Below, one piece after another: positions 8,976 to 20,444 of a stretch of DNA of 64,000 bases. The notes under the pieces were generated by a model. The model had not been told where the DNA came from, searched no databases, and saw nothing but the letters and a program-made list of their open reading frames with translations. This DNA is from Bog-473 sp963755375 (GTDB lineage Bacteria > Actinomycetota > Acidimicrobiia > Acidimicrobiales > RAAP-2), in assembly GCA_963755375.1 (NCBI GenBank), contig CAVWKG010000007.1, positions 36,403 through 100,402 of the forward strand, given 5' to 3'. The number at the start of each line of letters is the position of its first letter. Within the stretch, counting starts at the first letter, position 1. The position numbers and the translations under genes were made by a program.

Positions 8976-9678
8976 CGACCGCCTGCTGCCCGGAGCCGTC
9001 GAAGCCGTAGACGCCGCGCGCCTGGTCGCGCACCATCCGTCCGTTGCTCAGTTCGATGACACGTCGTCGCATCTTGTCCACCAGCACCTCGTCGTGCGTC
9101 GCCACCACGACGGTCGTGCCCGTCCGGTTGATGCGATCGAGCAGCTGCATGATGCCCTGGCTCGTCTGCGGGTCGAGGTTCCCCGTGGGCTCGTCGGCCA
9201 GCAGAATGAGGGGCCGGTTGACGAACGCCCGGGCCACGGCCACCCGCTGCTGCTCACCACCCGAGAGCTCGTTGGGCAGGTTGTCCCGCTTGTTGGCCAG
9301 ACCGACGAGGTCGAGTACCTGCGGCACCTGGTTCGCCACCACGTGACGGGGCCGACCGATGACCTCGAGCGCGAAGGCCACATTCTCGAAGACGGTCTTG
9401 TTGGGCAGGAGCCGGAAGTCCTGGAAGACGCAGCCGATGTTGCGGCGCAGGTACGGCACCCGCCATTTCGGCAGCTCCACGATGTTGCGGCCGGCCTCGA
9501 GGATCTGGCCGGTGTCGGGAAGCTCCTCACGGAGGAGGAGCCGGATGAAGGTCGTCTTCCCGGATCCGGACGCGCCGACGAGAAAGACGAATTCGCCCTT
9601 CTCGATCTCGACGGTGATGTCGCGGAGCGCGACCGTCGATCCCTTATAGGTCTTGGTGACGGTTTCGAATCGGATCAT
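8950..9678 (-). CDS. ftsE: Cell division ATP-binding protein FtsE
   Basis: The ABC-type ATPase of FtsEX. The 242-residue protein (MIRFETVTKTYKG start) has Walker A GASGSGKTT near residue 35, a Q-loop (CVFQDFRLLPNKTVFENV, typical of FtsE), signature LSGGEQQR, Walker B LILLADEPTGNLD and switch His in VVVATHDE. ATG 9678 is chosen by homology; 27 further codons upstream are open but do not look like FtsE. No Shine-Dalgarno sequence is visible before it, so the transcript may be leaderless or the start elsewhere. Genes are ordered secA-prfB-ftsE-ftsX on one strand, a common actinobacterial arrangement. Confidence 0.96.
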   Translation of the reverse strand: MIRFETVTKTYKGSTVALRDITVEIEKGEFVFLVGASGSGKTTFIRLLLREELPDTGQILEAGRNIVELPKWRVPYLRRNIGCVFQDFRLLPNKTVFENVAFALEVIGRPRHVVANQVPQVLDLVGLANKRDNLPNELSGGEQQRVAVARAFVNRPLILLADEPTGNLDPQTSQGIMQLLDRINRTGTTVVVATHDEVLVDKMRRRVIELSNGRMVRDQARGVYGFDGSGQQAVDVAAGGMG

Positions 9679-10384
9679 CGGTAGGAGAGATGTCGCCACG
9701 GCCAGCGCGGGCAGGGCACTCGCCAATCCTACCGACTCTCTCTTGCGGTTTCGGGTCATGGGCTCCGGCGCAGGTCACGGCCACCCGGCCGGCGGAATCA
9801 CCGCGTGCGCCGCGCGTCCGACGCGGCTCCGACCTGCCCCCGGAGATGGCTGCCACCACGGCACCCGGGTAGCACCCGGGAGCTTCCATCCACTCGGGCT
9901 CTGTTCGGCGTGGCGCGCTCGTGCGGGCGGGCCGGAAGGAAGCCGGAGGTCGCGACACGGGTGCCCCGGCGTATCGGCGCGACATCGGGCCGCAGTCCCG
10001 GCGTCCTGTCGGGCCGGTCGGGCGCACCGCTCCGGATGCGCAGGTGCCAGGCGGGGTCAACGGCGACGCCTCGAGCCTGTCGCACCAGCAGCAGTCTCAC
10101 GGCGCCCGCAGGCTGCGGCCCAGGCGCGCACGGACCGACGGGTCGTCCTCGTCACTCAGCCGCGCCGTCGCGGTGATCGCTTCGTCGACGCGCTCGGTGT
10201 CGACCCGCTCGGATCACCACGGCTCCGATCATCGTCGCCGTGGCGTGGCCTCATCCGTCAAGCGGCCTGCAGCGGATGCAAGGCGGTCGAGTGCATCGTT
10301 CGTTCTGCTCGCCCTGGGCCCTGCGCCACCGCACCGCAATCGCCGACTCACGGGAACAGATTCGCGCGCGTGTCGAGGCAGCCG
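9679..10384. other. 700-bp gap between ftsE and prfB with a possible coding relic
   Basis: No intact gene is convincing here. On the minus strand, about 10098-10210 reads as a protein-like C-terminus (VDTERVDEAITATARLSDED, then DPSVRARLGRSLRAP, stop), but a TGA lies just upstream in frame. The adjacent frame offers an ATG (MIGAVVIR), so a one-base frameshift could have split a short gene. A 10-bp direct repeat (GCACCCGGGT/GCACCCGGGA) lies near 9870-9890. The gap is unusual because prfB and ftsE are often adjacent in actinobacteria. Confidence 0.3.
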
Positions 10385-11525
10385 CTACGAGTTGCCCTCG
10401 CGCTGGCGTCGCAGCTCCGCCTCCATGAAGGGATCGAGATCGCCGTCGAGGACCGCCTCGACGTTGCCGGTCTCGTAGTTGGTGCGGAGATCCTTCACGA
10501 GTTGGTACGGGGCCATGACGTAGGAGCGAATCTGGTTGCCCCACGCGTTGTCGACCCGGTCACCACTCAGCGCCTCGAGCTCGGCGCGGCGCTCCATGCG
10601 GGCCCGCTCGGCCAGCTTGGCTCCCAGGATCTGCATCGCCTTGGCCTTGTTCTGGTGCTGGCTGCGCTCGTTCTGGCAGGAGACCACGATCCCGGTCGGC
10701 AGGTGGGTCAGGCGCACCGCCGAGTCGGTCTTGTTGACATGCTGGCCTCCCGCGCCGGAGGACCGATATGTGTCGATACGCAGGTCCTTCTCGTCGATCT
10801 CCACCTCGGACGAGACGTCTTCGAGGAAGGGCGTGACGTCCATGGAGGCGAAGCTGGTCTGGCGGCGGTGCTGCGAGTCGAAGGGGGACATCCGGACCAG
10901 GCGGTGCACGCCGCGCTCGGTCGCCAGGAGCCCATAGGCGAAGCGGCCGTGGACGATGAACGTGGCCGAGAGCAGTCCCGCCTCCTGCCCCTCGGTCGCC
11001 TCGTCGACCTCGACCGTGAAGCCGCGCCGCTCGGCCCAACGCTGGTACATGCGGAGGAGCACTTCGGTCCAGTCCTGCGCGTCCGTCCCACCGGCGCCGG
11101 CATGCACCTCGCACACAGCATCGAGCTCGTCGTACTCACCGGAGAACAGCGACTGCAACTCCAACGCACCGAGCCGCGTCCCGAGGGCGTCGACCATCTC
11201 GACCAGCTCGGCGTCGAACGCGGCATCGCCGGATCCCTCGGCGGTGGACTCCTCGGTCAGCTCGAGGAGAGCCCGGGCGTCCTCGAGCGCGCTGCGCAGC
11301 GTGTCGAGCTGATCGAGGTCGGCCGACACCCGTCCCAATTCCTTGGTGACGGACCGCGCGTTGTCGGCGTCGTCCCAGAGATCCGGGCGGGCTACCTCTG
11401 CCTCGAGCTCGGCGCGGCGCACCTCGAGCTTCTCGCGCCCGAGGTAGCGCTCGGCCTCGGCCAGCCGCTCCCCCAGCGCTTCGAGCTCAGATGTGAAGTC
11501 GCGGGGAAGGTCGGCCGACGACCCG

Positions 11526-11539
<14 letters not shown>
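10385..11539 (-). CDS. prfB: Peptide chain release factor 2
   Basis: RF2 recognises UGA and UAA stop codons and triggers peptide release. The 384-residue protein has the helical domain 1, the stop-recognition tripeptide SPF (VRMSPFDSQ) and the peptidyl-hydrolysis motif GAGGQHVNK, followed by ERSQHQNKAKAMQIL. The frame is continuous from ATG 11539, so the programmed +1 frameshift that autoregulates prfB in many bacteria is absent. The start overlaps the end of secA by 14 bp, which indicates cotranscription with secA. Confidence 0.97.
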
Positions 11540-14321
<2,782 letters not shown>

Positions 14322-14592
14322 GGGAGGCCGATCCTACCGGCCGGGGCGGGCGTTGAGCTGCCGCCGGACGTTCGCCGCGAATTGGGGCTGCGTGCGGCTG
14401 ACCTGGTCTTTGACCCCACACTCGCCTGCCGCGAGGGTGACGCGCCGGTCCCGGCGGCGTGAAGGCGAACCGCCACACCCAACGGCACCGTGCTGCGCGC
14501 ATCGCCTCGTCTCCGCCCGCCCCCGACAGCCGGGGACGCGGCGGGCAGGGCTTACCTCTAAGCCGCACCATGCTCAGCGACCACAAGTCGCC

Positions 14593-14910
14593 TTACGTGG
14601 GTCGTTTTGCCTGCGACTGGCCTCGACTTTCAACCACAGACCCGCACGCAGCCCTTGGCGATCCTACGCCCCGGCGGTGCGTGCACTGCCCGGGGACACT
14701 CGAGGCCGACGAACCCGAGGCACTGGCCGCGCGGGCGGGATTGACACCCTCGAGCACGGTGACGTTGGAGATCTTCCGCACCCCGTCCACCTGCTTCAGA
14801 TCGGCGACAAGACGGACGACATCGGCCTGCGGCGGGGTGATCTTGTCGTTGGCATAGGCCTGATCGACCACGGCGTACACCGAGGAGGTGCCCGCACCCT
14901 GATGAACCAA
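14593..14910 (-). CDS. Hypothetical protein or gene fragment upstream of secA
   Basis: A frame with a TTG start at 14910. The first ~55 residues look like real protein (VYAVVDQAYANDKITPPQAD, then VVRLVADLKQVDGVRKISNV), predicted alpha-beta, and then a Ala/Ser-rich linker. The last ~35 residues are Arg/Gly-rich and probably not genuine, so the true gene may be frameshifted or truncated. No ribosome-binding site is seen and an in-frame stop lies 10 codons before the TTG. Function unknown; a C-terminal fragment of a larger gene is as likely as a small intact gene. Confidence 0.3.
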   Translation of the reverse strand: MVHQGAGTSSVYAVVDQAYANDKITPPQADVVRLVADLKQVDGVRKISNVTVLEGVNPARAASASGSSASSVPGQCTHRRGVGSPRAACGSVVESRGQSQAKRPT

Positions 14911-14929
14911 TTGGCCGAAGAATGCGCCT

Positions 14930-14965
14930 CTTCACAATTTTGTTGTGCAAATTTGTTGTGCAGTC
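14930..14965. promoter_or_regulatory. AT-rich inverted and direct repeats before the sigma-factor gene
   Basis: A palindrome CACAA-TTTTG-TTGTG (14933-14947) overlaps two copies of TTGTTGTGCA (14940-14949 and 14953-14962) with a 13-bp period, in a locally AT-rich stretch about 70-100 bp before the sigma-factor start. The arrangement fits an operator or promoter region for the downstream plus-strand gene. No known regulator site was recognised. Confidence 0.35.
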
Positions 14966-15032
14966 TTCAACCCGAGTTCAGAAATTGTGGTGGCAGCCCT
15001 GTTAAAAACCCCTGGCTGGCGGGCATAGTGTG

Positions 15033-16502
15033 ATGTACCTCCTGGTAAGAGGACGAACGGAGGGGGAGGGACCGGATCAGTTGGCGCTCCGCGAAGAAGA
15101 GCTGACCAGCCTGTGCGACGACGTCGACCTTGAACGTGATCGCGCGCTCGTCGAGCGTTGTCAGGCTGGTGATGCCGCGGCGTTCGGCAACCTCTACGCG
15201 CGCTACTACGAGCGCCTTCTCCGCTTCTGCCTTCGCCGACTGAACGACCGCCACGAAGCTGAGGACGCGGCGCAGGAGGCCTTCGCTCGAGCCTGGAAGG
15301 CGCTGCCGCGGTTCGCCGGCGAGCGGCGGTTCTACCCGTGGCTCACCGTGATCGCGGGGAACATCTGCACGGACATGCTCCGCCGTCGGTCACGTAGCAC
15401 GCCAACCGAAGACTTGGAGCTCACGGCACAGCAACCCTTTGGCGTTGCCTGCGAGGACACGTCAGAGGAGCTTGTCCTGGCGGCCGTCGACGGAGAGCTG
15501 GTCAATCGTGCACTGGGCCGCCTCTCCAGGCGTCACCGCCACGTTCTTGCCATGCGCGAGGGGTCCGGATGGACCTACCAGCAGATCGCGGACCACGAAG
15601 GGGTGGAAATCGGAACCATCGAGACGCTGCTCTGGCGTGCCCGCCAGGCGCTCAAGCGCGAGTTCGCGGTCGTGTCCGAATCCAAGGAGGCCTTGGCCGG
15701 TTTCCTCATCGCCACCGGCGCGCTCATCCGCCGCAGTGCCTTCCGAGCGGCGCACCGCGGCGCCAGCGTGCAGCGCAGTGGTGGTGGTGCCGGCACGATG
15801 CGAAACGCGGTGGCCGGCGTTGCCGTTACCGGCGCGGCTGTCGCGGCGGCCTTCATTGCCCCGCACGCGTGGTCGAGCGGCGCCAGCGGGTCCTCGTTGG
15901 CGCCCGGTTCGGTCCTGGCAGCGCCGCCTCTTGTTTTGGGGTCCACTATCTCCGGCACGGGGGGGACTACCAGCGCGGGTGCCGGCGCGCCGACGGGAGA
16001 TGGCTCGAATGCCGGGTCGAATACCGGATCGAGCGCTGCCTCGGCATCGGGCGGGCCACGGGCTGTCTCCGGAGGGGGCGGGTCCGGCACCAATAACAGA
16101 GGTGCCGCGAGCACAGCCGGCGGGGTCGGGTCACTTTCCGGTGCGCTCTCCGGTGGCGCGTCGTCGGGCACCGGTGGTCTTGCGAAGGGGCTCAGCCAGG
16201 CCGCGACGGGCCTGAACGGCACTGGGAGTGGCATCACGAGCGGACTCGGGCAGACCGTGAGCGGCGTCACCAGCGGCGTGGGCGGACTGAACACCACGGT
16301 CAGTGGGGTGACGAGCGGAGTCAACGGACTCACGCAGGCAGCTGGCCTGGGGAGCGTGCTTCCGGGGACGTCGGGCTCGGGATCCCCGTCGGGCTCGGGC
16401 TCTTCTCCGGTCACCCCGACCACTACCACGACGACGAGCCCTGTGCAGAGGGTCCTCGACGGTGCGGGCCAGACCGTGGGTGGCCTGTTCGGCGGGGGGT
16501 AG
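15033..16502 (+). CDS. ECF-like sigma factor fused to a transmembrane helix and Gly/Ser-rich tail
   Basis: A 489-residue fusion. Region 2 of a sigma-70/ECF factor spans ~50-118 (FGNLYARYYERLLRFCLRRL, AEDAAQEAFARAWKALPRF, YPWLTVIAGNICTDMLRRR) and region 4 ~155-210 (LSRRHRHVLAMREGSGWTYQ, QIADHEGVEIGTIETLLWRA). After a basic linker, a single hydrophobic helix (~256-278, VAGVAVTGAAVAAAFIAPHA) leads to a ~200-residue Gly/Ser/Thr tail with repeated SGVTSGV and SGLGQTVSG units and a TTTTTT run. The sigma part should face the cytoplasm and the tail the outside, as in one-piece signal receptors. ATG 15033 has no clear ribosome-binding site; a TTG near 15079 follows GGAGGGGGAGGG and is an alternative. 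Targets unknown. Confidence 0.82.
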   Translation: MYLLVRGRTEGEGPDQLALREEELTSLCDDVDLERDRALVERCQAGDAAAFGNLYARYYERLLRFCLRRLNDRHEAEDAAQEAFARAWKALPRFAGERRFYPWLTVIAGNICTDMLRRRSRSTPTEDLELTAQQPFGVACEDTSEELVLAAVDGELVNRALGRLSRRHRHVLAMREGSGWTYQQIADHEGVEIGTIETLLWRARQALKREFAVVSESKEALAGFLIATGALIRRSAFRAAHRGASVQRSGGGAGTMRNAVAGVAVTGAAVAAAFIAPHAWSSGASGSSLAPGSVLAAPPLVLGSTISGTGGTTSAGAGAPTGDGSNAGSNTGSSAASASGGPRAVSGGGGSGTNNRGAASTAGGVGSLSGALSGGASSGTGGLAKGLSQAATGLNGTGSGITSGLGQTVSGVTSGVGGLNTTVSGVTSGVNGLTQAAGLGSVLPGTSGSGSPSGSGSSPVTPTTTTTTSPVQRVLDGAGQTVGGLFGGG

Positions 16503-16641
16503 CACCACCTGGCGCAAGACGGGCGCGAGGTCAGGTTCTCCCTCTACCTGCAGGTCCTCCTCGCTGAGCGCACAACGAGAAATGCCGCCGGCCCCGGGCG
16601 GTGCGCTCCCGGAACCAGCGGCCTTCCCGATCAGGTACAGC

Positions 16642-17652
16642 TCAGTCGCCGGCGGCGGCCCCGCAGACAGTCTCGACCATCAGGGCGCTCACCACGTAGG
16701 GGTCCATGTTGGCGTTCGGCCGACGGTCCTCCAGCCACCCCTTCTTGTTCTTGGCTGTCTGCCAGGGGATGCGGATGGACGCACCCCGGTCGGACGTGCC
16801 GTAGCTGAACGTGGTGAAGTGCGCCGTCTCGTGCGCGCCCGTCAGCCGGCTCTCGATTCCGATGCCGTAGTTCGTCACATGCTCCTCGATCCGCTTCCCG
16901 AGGGCCTCGCACCCCGCGATGATGGCGTCCCATCCGCCGTCCTCCCGCATGGCCTTCGTCGAGAAGTTGGTGTGGGCACCGGCCCCGTTCCAGTCACCGA
17001 GCACGGGCTTGGGCTCGAGTGTGGCGAACACGTCGAAGTCCTCGGCGATGCGAAAGAGCAGCCAGCGGGCCGTCCAGAGCTGATCGCCGATAAGAGGTGG
17101 CGGGAGGACACCGATCTGGAACTCCCACTGCCCCATCATCACCTCGGCGTTGGTGCCCTCGATCCCGAGACCGGCCTTCAGACAGGCGGCGGTGTGGCGC
17201 TCGACGATCTCGCGACCGGGCATCTTGTCACCGCCGACGCCGCAGTAGTAGGGGCCCTGCGGTGCCGGGAACCCCGCTTCGGGCCAGCCCAATGGACGCC
17301 CGTACTGGAAGAAGGTGTATTCCTGCTCGATCCCGAACCAGGGCTCCTGGTCGGCGTACTTCTCCGCCATCTCGGCGGTCTTCCGACGGGTGTTGGTGCT
17401 GTGAGGGGTCATGTCGGGGTGCAGGACCTCGCACATGACCAGCTTGTCGCCCTCGGCCCGCAGTGGGTCGGTGCAGACGAAGACCGGCTGCAGAACGCAG
17501 TCGGAGTCGCTCCCCTCGGCCTGGTTCGTGCTCGAGCCGTCGAAGCCCCAGATCGGTGGCTCCTTGCCCTCCTCGACGATCTTGGTCTTGCTGCGGAGAA
17601 GCGGCGTGGGCTCCGTCCCGTCGATCCAGATGTATTCGGCCTGGTAGCTCAT
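16642..17652 (-). CDS. glnII: Glutamine synthetase, type II (GSII)
   Basis: Makes glutamine from glutamate, ammonia and ATP. At 336 residues it has the short eukaryote-like GSII form rather than the ~450-residue GSI: N-terminal beta-grasp (EYIWIDGTEPTPLLRSKTK), WGFDGSSTNQAEGSDSD, catalytic-domain EPWFGIEQEYTFF, GPYYCGVGG, GQWEFQIG, GDWNGAGAHTNFST and the C-terminal RRPNANMDPYVV. Start ATG 17652 has AGGAGA six bases upstream; a longer in-frame extension to 17739 was not used. Some actinobacteria (Streptomyces, Frankia) carry GSII beside GSI. It is monocistronic here. Confidence 0.95.
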   Translation of the reverse strand: MSYQAEYIWIDGTEPTPLLRSKTKIVEEGKEPPIWGFDGSSTNQAEGSDSDCVLQPVFVCTDPLRAEGDKLVMCEVLHPDMTPHSTNTRRKTAEMAEKYADQEPWFGIEQEYTFFQYGRPLGWPEAGFPAPQGPYYCGVGGDKMPGREIVERHTAACLKAGLGIEGTNAEVMMGQWEFQIGVLPPPLIGDQLWTARWLLFRIAEDFDVFATLEPKPVLGDWNGAGAHTNFSTKAMREDGGWDAIIAGCEALGKRIEEHVTNYGIGIESRLTGAHETAHFTTFSYGTSDRGASIRIPWQTAKNKKGWLEDRRPNANMDPYVVSALMVETVCGAAAGD

Positions 17653-17854
17653 GGATTCTCCTGTGTTCCCCTTCTTCTCCGAGGTCAAGGTGCCGGGGCG
17701 GGGAGTCCCCAAGCCTCTTGCAGACACGACATCCCGCACCTGATTGCGGTTGCCAGTCTCTTCGGACCCTATTTCACGGCCGTATCCGTTATGTGAACCG
17801 ACGATGAAATCCTGTCCCGGGGCCTGGCCACGCCCGGGAGAAGCGGGACGCGAA

Positions 17855-17884
17855 GGAGGGCCGGATCCTTCGATCCGACCCTCC
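17855..17884 (-). terminator. Strong hairpin after the first Flp pilin gene
   Basis: GGAGGGCCGGATC-CTTC-GATCCGACCCTCC, 13-bp arms with one mismatch and a tetraloop. It lies 60 bp beyond the stop of the minus-strand pilin gene and before glnII, so it probably ends the pilin transcript. The trailing T-run is weak. Confidence 0.6.
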
Positions 17885-17944
17885 CCGGTTGCCTCCCGGC
17901 AACATGGCCGCCTTCAGAGGCGACCCGTACTCACCCCAACGCTC

Positions 17945-18166
17945 TCAGCAGGAGGTGGCGTTGCCCACGCAGTTGTTGGCGCTGCTGAACAGGCCTGAGA
18001 TGCTCCCGCCCAGCGCAGCGATCGCCACGACTGCGACGACAGCGATCAAGCCGACGAGAAGTGCGTACTCCACCATGGAGGCGCCCCGCTCGGTGCGAGC
18101 CCGCTCAAACAACGTTCCGTGCGCAGCCCTGACTGCGACAAACGCGTTCATGAAGTATCCGATCAT
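17945..18166 (-). CDS. flp: Flp/Fap-type pilin (copy 1)
   Basis: A 73-residue pilin subunit of the Tad pilus. A short basic leader (ARTERG) precedes the prepilin-peptidase site, followed by the Flp signature ASMVEYALLVGLIAVVAVVA, the hydrophobic assembly helix, and a short tail with two cysteines (NNCVGNATSC) that could form a disulfide. ATG 18166 follows GAGGGGAG by seven bases. It is 70-80% identical by eye to the second pilin just upstream, so they are tandem paralogues. The tadE/tadG/peptidase set needed to process and assemble it is at 25-28 kb. Confidence 0.95.
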   Translation of the reverse strand: MIGYFMNAFVAVRAAHGTLFERARTERGASMVEYALLVGLIAVVAVVAIAALGGSISGLFSSANNCVGNATSC

Positions 18167-18253
18167 CAAACTGCTCCCCTCTATGCCCCAAAAAGGATGC
18201 CGGCAATATTCCGGTACCCGCCTAAAGCATCGGGTACAAATGACATTCCGTAA

Positions 18254-18274
18254 ATAGGACTTTTTGACCTATTG
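18254..18274 (-). promoter_or_regulatory. Tad-locus motif GGTC-N7-CCTAT before flp copy 1
   Basis: Reading on the minus strand: AATAGGTC-AAAAAGT-CCTATTTA, ending 88 bp before the pilin start. It shares the GGTC-N7-CCTAT layout with three other sites before flp copy 2, cpaB and tadE. Probable promoter or activator site. Confidence 0.6.
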
Positions 18275-18362
18275 GGTGAGGTCATTTCACCTCTCCTGGC
18301 TCGCGTCGCGTCTTTGAATTGGCGGCGCGGGTCTCTCAAGAATCGGCCCCCAAACACAACGG

Positions 18363-18394
18363 AGGGCTGGGCCCGCCGAAGCAGACCCAGCCCT
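18363..18394 (-). terminator. Hairpin after the second Flp pilin gene
   Basis: Perfect 9-bp arms AGGGCTGGG/CCCAGCCCT about 75 bp past the pilin copy 2 stop on the minus strand, followed by a T-rich stretch (TTGTGTTT). It probably terminates or attenuates before the separately promoted copy 1. Confidence 0.6.
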
Positions 18395-18469
18395 ACCGTC
18401 ATCCCATTCGGGAAGGGGGAATATTCCCTTAGGGAATTCATTGCATCAGTGGCAGTGGTTACCGCCCTG

Positions 18470-18691
18470 CTAGCAACTTGCGGCGTTGCCCACGCAGTTG
18501 TTGGCACTGTTGAACAGGCCCTTGATTCCCCCACCCAGCGCGGCGATCGCCACAACGGCGACGACAGCGATCAGCCCGACGAGCAGCGCGTACTCCACCA
18601 TGGAGGCACCCCGCTCGGTCCGTGCACGCTGAAGCATGTCGCTGTGGAAGCCACGCACTGCGAAGAACGCATTCAAAAACAGCTCAGTCAT
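18470..18691 (-). CDS. flp: Flp/Fap-type pilin (copy 2)
   Basis: A 73-residue Flp pilin: MTELFLNAFFAVRG start, basic leader ARTERG, ASMVEYALLVGLIAVVAVVA, and a two-Cys tail NNCVGNAASC. ATG 18691 follows GAGGAGAGGGG. Compared with copy 1 the hydrophobic core is identical and the N-terminus and tail differ, so the two may be expressed under different conditions or mixed in one fibre. Each copy has its own upstream motif and terminator. Confidence 0.95.
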   Translation of the reverse strand: MTELFLNAFFAVRGFHSDMLQRARTERGASMVEYALLVGLIAVVAVVAIAALGGGIKGLFNSANNCVGNAASC

Positions 18692-18790
18692 TCGGTCATT
18701 CCCCTCTCCTCACCCCAACCACCCCGGACGATTGCCCGGACCGTATTGGAGTTCCCACCACATTCATGACTTTATTTAGGTCTAAACTCC

Positions 18791-18810
18791 ATAGGCTTAT
18801 TGGACCATTT
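18791..18810 (-). promoter_or_regulatory. Tad-locus motif GGTC-N7-CCTAT before flp copy 2
   Basis: Minus-strand sequence AAATGGTC-CAATAAG-CCTAT, ending 100 bp before the pilin copy 2 start and just downstream of the LuxR-type gene. Same layout and similar spacing as the other three sites. Confidence 0.62.
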
Positions 18811-18839
18811 GGGCTGGGCCTTTTCCCAATTATCGGTTG

Positions 18840-19301
18840 CTATTCAATGGTGACGAGGCCCATGACGACGGCGCGTACCAGCGCGTGAGTGCGGTTCGTC
18901 ACGTCCAACTTCTGAAAGATCGCAGCCAAATGGTTCTTGGTGGTCTTGGGGCTGATGTAGAGCCGCTGTGAGATCTCACCATTCGTGGAACCTTCAGCGA
19001 GGAGCTGCAGCACCTCGAGCTCCCGTTGGGTCAGGGACCAGGGGCCCCACTGCCGGTCATCATCCCGCCGCTCCGCGGGGACCTCTGGGTCACGGAAGTC
19101 GTCATCGACGACAATTTCGAGATCATCTCTGGTGAGCGTCGCCCGGGCGCCGCGCATGCTTTCACCTCGATGCACGGTCGTGCAGACCGATGGGCCGGAC
19201 ACTGACACTTGCGTGTAGAAGGTCCATTCGGGCCCGCTCCCGACCTCGAGCGCGGGTGACGGCTGCGCAGTCGGCCACAGGATCGAGGCTGTGTTTGCCA
19301 T
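18840..19301 (-). CDS. LuxR-type HTH regulator, Tad locus
   Basis: A 153-residue protein with a LuxR/GerE helix-turn-helix in the C-terminal ~65 residues (LTQRELEVLQLLAEGSTNGE, ISQRLYISPKTTKNHLAAIF, QKLDVTNRTHALVRAV). The N-terminal ~85 residues are not a receiver domain; they are short, with an acidic stretch (DLEIVVDDDFRDPE), and no sensory fold is recognised. Start ATG 19301 with GGGGGAGG close upstream. Lying between tadC and the pilin genes on the same strand, it is the obvious candidate regulator of the pilus; it could bind the shared GGTC-N7-CCTAT motif, but this is inference. Confidence 0.88.
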   Translation of the reverse strand: MANTASILWPTAQPSPALEVGSGPEWTFYTQVSVSGPSVCTTVHRGESMRGARATLTRDDLEIVVDDDFRDPEVPAERRDDDRQWGPWSLTQRELEVLQLLAEGSTNGEISQRLYISPKTTKNHLAAIFQKLDVTNRTHALVRAVVMGLVTIE

Positions 19302-19479
19302 TCCTCCCCCTCATTCCGCCCGGGCTTTGCGTCCGGTGCGGCTCCACCTCCACCGCAGTGCGGTGGAAACTCCCAGGTCATTGTATGCTTTTGCCGTCAA
19401 ACGACAGTCGCATCAGTGTTGCGACCCGGGTGCTACCTGCGTAGAAAGGACAATTCTCCGCGGGTGAGGCGGCGCGAGC

Positions 19480-20427
19480 TCAGCCGGAGTGGAACGCGTG
19501 CTTGATCGGACCCACAATGGGGCCGAGGACGACGATCATGATCGCCGGCAGGAAGCAGAGAGCGAGCGGGAAGAGGATCTTCACGGGCACCTTTGCAGCC
19601 TTCTCACGAGCCCGCTGACGTCGCTTGTCCCGCATCTCGTCCGCCTGCGCCTGCAGCACACGACCGATCGGCAGACCAAGAGCGTCGGCCTGGGAGAGCA
19701 CGACCGCGAACGTCACCAGGTCGTCGATGTCAGTGCGCAGCTTCATGTTCTCCAGGGCGTCGTGGCGCGAGAGCCCGAGCTCCATCTCCCTCAATGTCAG
19801 TCGCAGTTCGTGGCAGACGGGCGACTCGAAGCGGGCGCAGGACACCTGCATGGCCTGCTCCAGGCCGAGACCGGCCGCGACGGAGATGCACATGAGGTCG
19901 AGCAGGTCGGGCAGGTCGTTCGTGACACGCTCGCGCCGGACCTTGATGCGGTGACGCAGCCAATAGCTGGGTGCCAGACCGCCGATCATGGGCAAGATGA
20001 ACAGGCATGCGAGGCCCATCTTGACGCTGACGGCACCGCTCACCAGCGCCACCAGGCCCAGGCCGATCCCGAGCATGACTGAGCCCGCCTGCACGGCAAC
20101 GAACTCCTCGGCACGCACCGTGCCGGTGAGACCGGCTTTGAGGAGATCGGCATGAACCCGGTCGACTTCGCTCGACGGATAGAGGCGGGAGAGGACGTTC
20201 TTGAAGCCTCGGGCCGCCGGTCCGAATATGCGGTTGACGAGCGGTGTCTGCACCCGCTCGATGACCGGAGTCGCCTCGGCGTAGAGCTCGGCCTCCGAGC
20301 CCAGAGAGCGGATGAAGGCGAGCCGGCTCGCGGTCTTGTGCGAACGCCAGGCCGCGGCACCCACGCCCACCAGGCCCATCGTCATCAACGTGATGCCCAC
20401 CAACGGAACGATGTATGTCGCGTTCAC
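19480..20427 (-). CDS. tadC: Tad pilus inner-membrane platform protein TadC
   Basis: A 315-residue type II secretion F-domain protein: N-terminal helix, basic region, two central helices (GSVMLGIGLGLVALVSGAV; MGLACLFILPMIGGLAPSYW), cytoplasmic F domain (NDLPDLLDLMCISVAAGLGL and QADALGLPIGRVLQAQADEM) and a C-terminal helix (FPLALCFLPAIMIVVLGPIV). TadB and TadC form the membrane platform for pilus assembly. GTG 20427 has AAGGGGGC six bases upstream; an in-frame upstream extension was rejected. It follows tadB by 17 bp. Confidence 0.94.
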   Translation of the reverse strand: MNATYIVPLVGITLMTMGLVGVGAAAWRSHKTASRLAFIRSLGSEAELYAEATPVIERVQTPLVNRIFGPAARGFKNVLSRLYPSSEVDRVHADLLKAGLTGTVRAEEFVAVQAGSVMLGIGLGLVALVSGAVSVKMGLACLFILPMIGGLAPSYWLRHRIKVRRERVTNDLPDLLDLMCISVAAGLGLEQAMQVSCARFESPVCHELRLTLREMELGLSRHDALENMKLRTDIDDLVTFAVVLSQADALGLPIGRVLQAQADEMRDKRRQRAREKAAKVPVKILFPLALCFLPAIMIVVLGPIVGPIKHAFHSG

Positions 20428-20444
20428 ACGGTTGCCCCCTTTGG

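Noticed and set aside
16180..16360. Repeat DNA in the sigma-factor tail as a separate mobile or regulatory repeat
   Set aside because: The repetition follows the Gly/Ser/Thr codons of the tail and is explained by the protein's low complexity.
18181..18555. A 124-codon frame spanning both pilin genes
   Set aside because: It lies in another frame of pilin copy 2 and the terminator hairpin between the two pilins; it has no protein-like composition or ribosome-binding site.
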